Of a DNA stretch of 9,142 bases, positions 6,829 to 9,142 are shown piece by piece (positions within the stretch are counted from its first letter, which is position 1; the number at the start of each line of letters is the position of its first letter). A program made the translations under genes and the position numbers. The stretch comes from Bacillota bacterium (GTDB lineage Bacteria > Bacillota > Clostridia > Peptostreptococcales > Anaerovoracaceae): positions 1 to 9,142 of the forward strand of contig JAFZRK010000128.1 in NCBI GenBank assembly GCA_017619905.1, given 5' to 3'. Below the pieces are notes generated by a model that worked only from the letters and a program-made list of their open reading frames with translations, did not search any database and was not told the DNA's origin.

Positions 6829-7425
6829 CTATTTGAACGTTTTAGCTGCCTGCATGAAGTACTGGCCCGCCTTGAGACCGTCATCCTCTATGGCTGCGAC
6901 AGCCCTTTCGGCGTCGGCTCTTGACGCGCCGGTGGCTATCAGCATGCTGACGGCCTTGGCTCTCTCGCCGGAAACTGGCATTGGCCTTATTACCGGCGAA
7001 CTGCCGGAACTGCTGAGTCCTTCCATCTTAACGAACTTGTCGCGAAGCTCCAGTACCACGCGTTCGGCGGTCTTCTTGCCGACTCCGTTAGCGGAACTTA
7101 TCGCCTTTACGTCGCCTGCGATAACGGCCTTCCTGAGCTCAGCGGGCGTAAGCGCGGACAGTATTGACATTGCCGCCTTGGCGCCGACTCCGGACACGGT
7201 TATGAGCATCTCGAAGATCCTGAGCGCCGTCCTGTCGGAAAAGCCGTAGAGCGATATGTCGTCCTCTTTCACCTGCATGGACGTGTAGAGCGTTACCGGG
7301 CCGTCGCTTTCCAGATACGCCGCGTCTCCAAGCGGAACGTATACCAGGAAGCCCACGCCGGAGTTCTCAACGACCACATAGCCCTGTTCTTTTTCGGTTA
7401 TTGTGCCTTTGATGTAGTGTATCAT
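6829..7425 (-). CDS. ruvA: Holliday junction DNA helicase subunit RuvA
   Basis: RuvA binds four-way junctions as a tetramer and recruits RuvB. I place the start at the ATG at 7425, giving 198 aa beginning MIHYIKGTI, which matches the usual MIxYIKG start and length. An in-frame TTG at 7452, right after the ruvC stop, would add nine residues with no family support. Domain I (OB fold) covers about 1-62 and includes GVGFLVYVP. Domain II holds two helix-hairpin-helix motifs, VSGVGAKAA (77-85) and ANGVGKKTA (112-120). After a Ser/Pro-rich linker, domain III (about 150-198), which contacts RuvB, contains ATGASRADAERAV. It lies 27 bases after ruvC and 8 before ruvB. The ribosome site (AAGAGA) is weak. 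Confidence 0.96.
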   Translation of the reverse strand: MIHYIKGTITEKEQGYVVVENSGVGFLVYVPLGDAAYLESDGPVTLYTSMQVKEDDISLYGFSDRTALRIFEMLITVSGVGAKAAMSILSALTPAELRKAVIAGDVKAISSANGVGKKTAERVVLELRDKFVKMEGLSSSGSSPVIRPMPVSGERAKAVSMLIATGASRADAERAVAAIEDDGLKAGQYFMQAAKTFK

Positions 7426-7452
7426 AATATCTCTTATGTAAACCTTTTGCAA

Positions 7453-7950
7453 TTACTTCATTCTAAAGCTTCGTTTGCTGGCTGTGTTGTGCCTGCTGTG
7501 GCAGATCGCTGCAGCAAGCGCGTCCGCTGCGTCGTCCGGCTTGGGGACCTCGTCCAGCCCCAGATACATCCGGACCATGTTCTGCATCTGCTTCTTTTCG
7601 GCGCGCCCGTAGCCGGTTATCGACGTCTTTATCTGCAGTGGCGTGTATTCGTATATTCCCAGACCGTTGTTGGCGCAGGCGAGTATCGCAACTCCCCTGG
7701 CCTGCCCTACGAATATGGCCGTGGTCTGGTTGGTGTTGAAGTACAGCTGCTCTATGGCCGCCTCCTCCGGCTGATGCTCAGCGATCACGTCCATAAGTCC
7801 GTTGTAAAGCGTCTTGAGCCGGTCCGGCATCGACATGTCCTTGTCCGTGGTAAGCACTCCGTAATCTATGAGACGGTGCTCGTTTCCGTCTTTTTCTATT
7901 ATCCCGTAGCCCATTATGGCATATCCGGGGTCTATGCCTATTATCTTCAT
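7453..7950 (-). CDS. ruvC: Crossover junction endodeoxyribonuclease RuvC
   Basis: RuvC is the dimeric, metal-dependent nuclease that cuts Holliday junctions symmetrically. The 165-aa product has the RNase H-like fold signatures: IGIDPGYAIMGYG (4-16, catalytic D7), AIEQLYFN (65-72, E67), GQARGVAI (82-89), YTPLQIKTSITGYGRAEKKQ around 102-121, and KPDDAADALA (137-146), where D140 and D143 align with the last two acidic catalytic residues. The start is the ATG at 7950, because the family begins MxIIGIDPG; a longer reading frame upstream runs out of frame through ylqF and is not protein-like. It overlaps the ylqF stop by four bases (ATGA), and ruvA follows after 27 bases. The short basic C-terminal tail (SKRSFRMK) is unremarkable. 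Confidence 0.97.
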   Translation of the reverse strand: MKIIGIDPGYAIMGYGIIEKDGNEHRLIDYGVLTTDKDMSMPDRLKTLYNGLMDVIAEHQPEEAAIEQLYFNTNQTTAIFVGQARGVAILACANNGLGIYEYTPLQIKTSITGYGRAEKKQMQNMVRMYLGLDEVPKPDDAADALAAAICHSRHNTASKRSFRMK

Positions 7951-8783
7951 GCTTTTTCCAGCGTTATGCGCCCTATCGTAGAGGAACGGAACTCGTCCAG
8001 GACGGTCTTGGCGGTCCTCTCGTAGTCTATCCTCTGCCCGCTCATTATGAAGCCCCTCTTCCTGGCTATCGCTTCCATGGTGAGCAGCGGTGTCTCTTCT
8101 ATCTTGTCCAGTTTGTACCGTGCGCACAGGCGATCCGGAGCCACGGTGCTGAGCCGCGCGATAAGCTCAAGGCCAAGGTCCGACACGTCCATTATCTCGT
8201 CCTTTATGGATCCGCAGAACGCGAGGTTGAGCGCCACGTCCTTATCCTCGAACTTCGGCCAGAGTATTCCCGGTGTATCGAGCAGCATCATACCGTTGGA
8301 CAGCGACAGCCACTGCTTGCCGCGGGTGACTCCCGGCTTGTCCCCGGTCTTTGCGGACTTGCTTCCCGTGAGCCGGTTTATCAGCGAGGATTTGCCCACG
8401 TTCGGAATGCCGACTATCATCAGGCGGAGGTTCCTTTTCCGGGTGCGGTCCTTGTTGTTCTCGTCCTGTATGCGCTCCAGCATCTTCAGCAGCTGCTTGG
8501 TGCCGTCCCCTGAGTTCGAATTGAGCGAAATAACAAAATCGCCGTTTTCAGCGAGTTTTTTCTGCCATTCGATAGTTTCCCCGGCGTCGGCCAGATCGGC
8601 CTTGTTAAGGACCGTTAAGCGCCTTTTGGAGCCCGTCAGAGAGCCGATCACCGGATTGCGGCTGGACATGGGGATCCTGGCATCCAGAAGTTCCACGACA
8701 AGGTCCACGAGCTTAAGGTTTTCGGCGATAAGCTCGCGGGTCTTCTTCATGTGTCCCGGATACCAGTTGATGTTCTCGATCAT
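7947..8783 (-). CDS. ylqF: Ribosome biogenesis GTPase YlqF/RbgA
   Basis: RbgA is a circularly permuted GTPase that acts late in 50S subunit assembly. The 278-aa protein opens with NWYPGHMKKTREL, the family start; H11 aligns with the histidine implicated in GTP hydrolysis in RbgA. The GTPase motifs come in permuted order: G4 NKAD (60-63), G5-like SLNSNSG (86-92), then G1 GIPNVGKSS (125-133), G2 around T153 in PGVTRGKQW, and G3 DTPG (169-172). A helical C-terminal domain (about 190-278) is present. The ATG at 8783 overlaps the recN stop by four bases, and its own stop overlaps the ruvC start by four bases. AAGGA lies about 12 bases before the start. Sitting between recN and ruvC is unusual, because in Bacillus this gene sits beside rnhB. 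Confidence 0.95.
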   Translation of the reverse strand: MIENINWYPGHMKKTRELIAENLKLVDLVVELLDARIPMSSRNPVIGSLTGSKRRLTVLNKADLADAGETIEWQKKLAENGDFVISLNSNSGDGTKQLLKMLERIQDENNKDRTRKRNLRLMIVGIPNVGKSSLINRLTGSKSAKTGDKPGVTRGKQWLSLSNGMMLLDTPGILWPKFEDKDVALNLAFCGSIKDEIMDVSDLGLELIARLSTVAPDRLCARYKLDKIEETPLLTMEAIARKRGFIMSGQRIDYERTAKTVLDEFRSSTIGRITLEKA

Positions 8784-9142
8784 TTTTTAAGCAGTTCCTT
8801 TGCTGCCAGCCGGGCGGCGTCGGTTATCTCGGAAGCGGACAGAAGACGCGCTATCTCCTCCGTAAGCTCCTCCTCGGAAAGAGGCACCACGGTGGTATGC
8901 GTGCTTATGAGGTCCGCGTGTTTTTCTATCCTGTAGTTGTGATCGCCCTTTGCCGCTATCTGCGGAAGATGCGTAATGCAAACGATCTGATGGTCTCTGG
9001 AAAGCCCGCGCAGCTTGTCTCCTACGACTCCCGCTGTCTTTCCGCTTATTCCGCTGTCTATCTCGTCGAAGATCATGGACGGAACGCCGCCTATGTCTCC
9101 CGTTATGCGCTTGAGCGCAAGCATTATCCTGGACAGCTCGCC
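8780..9142 (-). CDS. recN: DNA repair protein RecN, C-terminal part
   Basis: RecN is an SMC-like ATPase that acts early in double-strand break repair. Only the last 120 residues are inside the window; the 5' end lies beyond position 9142, and the frame is open to the edge. The fragment begins in the ABC signature (GELSRIMLALK), followed by Walker B and its catalytic glutamate (SMIFDEIDSGISG, about 36-48), the D-loop region, and the H-loop CITHLPQIAA. This order and the wording of the motifs are typical of the RecN C-terminal ATPase lobe. The Met at 9124 is internal and not a start. The TGA stop overlaps the ylqF ATG by four bases (ATGA), next to a run of six A. RecN, RuvA, RuvB and RuvC are all recombination-repair proteins, which fits one transcription unit. 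Confidence 0.95.
   Translation of the reverse strand, partial: GELSRIMLALKRITGDIGGVPSMIFDEIDSGISGKTAGVVGDKLRGLSRDHQIVCITHLPQIAAKGDHNYRIEKHADLISTHTTVVPLSEEELTEEIARLLSASEITDAARLAAKELLKK

Noticed and set aside
7951..8127. 59-residue N-terminal extension of RuvC
   Set aside because: The extension lies inside ylqF in another frame and is low-complexity and charged. The family begins at MKIIGIDPG, which corresponds to the ATG at 7950.
1..9142. Mobile element, CRISPR array, defence or toxin-antitoxin system, tRNA genes
   Set aside because: No repeat arrays, transposase-like or integrase-like frames, or tRNA folds were seen; the window is filled by core housekeeping genes.

Overview
The window is ordinary chromosomal core sequence. 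All ten protein genes and one RNA gene read from the minus strand, and coding density is very high. In transcription order (high to low coordinate) they are recN (3' part only), ylqF/rbgA, ruvC, ruvA, ruvB, queA, dnaG, rpoD, trmK, a Nif3/DUF34 gene, and rnpB (5' part only). I see no mobile element, CRISPR array, tRNA or rRNA gene, and no accessory or defence system.

The gene order dnaG, primary sigma factor, trmK, Nif3-like, together with a circularly permuted RbgA GTPase and a short (376 aa) SigA-type sigma factor, points to the Bacillota. The RNase P RNA has the class A (ancestral) layout, not the Bacillus-type class B one, which favours a Clostridia-like lineage. The DNA looks moderately GC-rich by eye, yet AUA is a common isoleucine codon even in conserved genes. 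I cannot name a genus.

There are two gene blocks. Block 1 (9142 to 4746) carries DNA repair and RNA/ribosome functions: RecN for double-strand breaks, the RuvABC Holliday-junction resolvasome, RbgA for 50S assembly, and QueA for queuosine. Its genes are joined by 4-base stop/start overlaps or by gaps of 8 to 27 bases, as expected for one transcript. Block 2 (4662 to 246) is the macromolecular-synthesis cluster: primase, primary sigma factor, the tRNA methyltransferase TrmK, and a Nif3-like metalloprotein, again overlapping or 12 bases apart. The RNase P RNA gene starts about 16 bases past the Nif3 stop codon.

The only real intergenic region is 4663-4745. It is the most interesting part of the window. 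A perfect 9-bp hairpin is followed by a six-T run that abuts the dnaG start codon; the 3' arm of the hairpin holds the dnaG ribosome binding site, and its loop holds a TATAAA box. This could be a terminator/attenuator overlapping a promoter, so that only transcripts started inside the hairpin would expose the dnaG ribosome binding site. Other second-look items are small: an altered QueA motif, a GC-rich palindrome between Nif3 and rnpB, and a probable non-ATG start of trmK. I found no convincing undescribed system.
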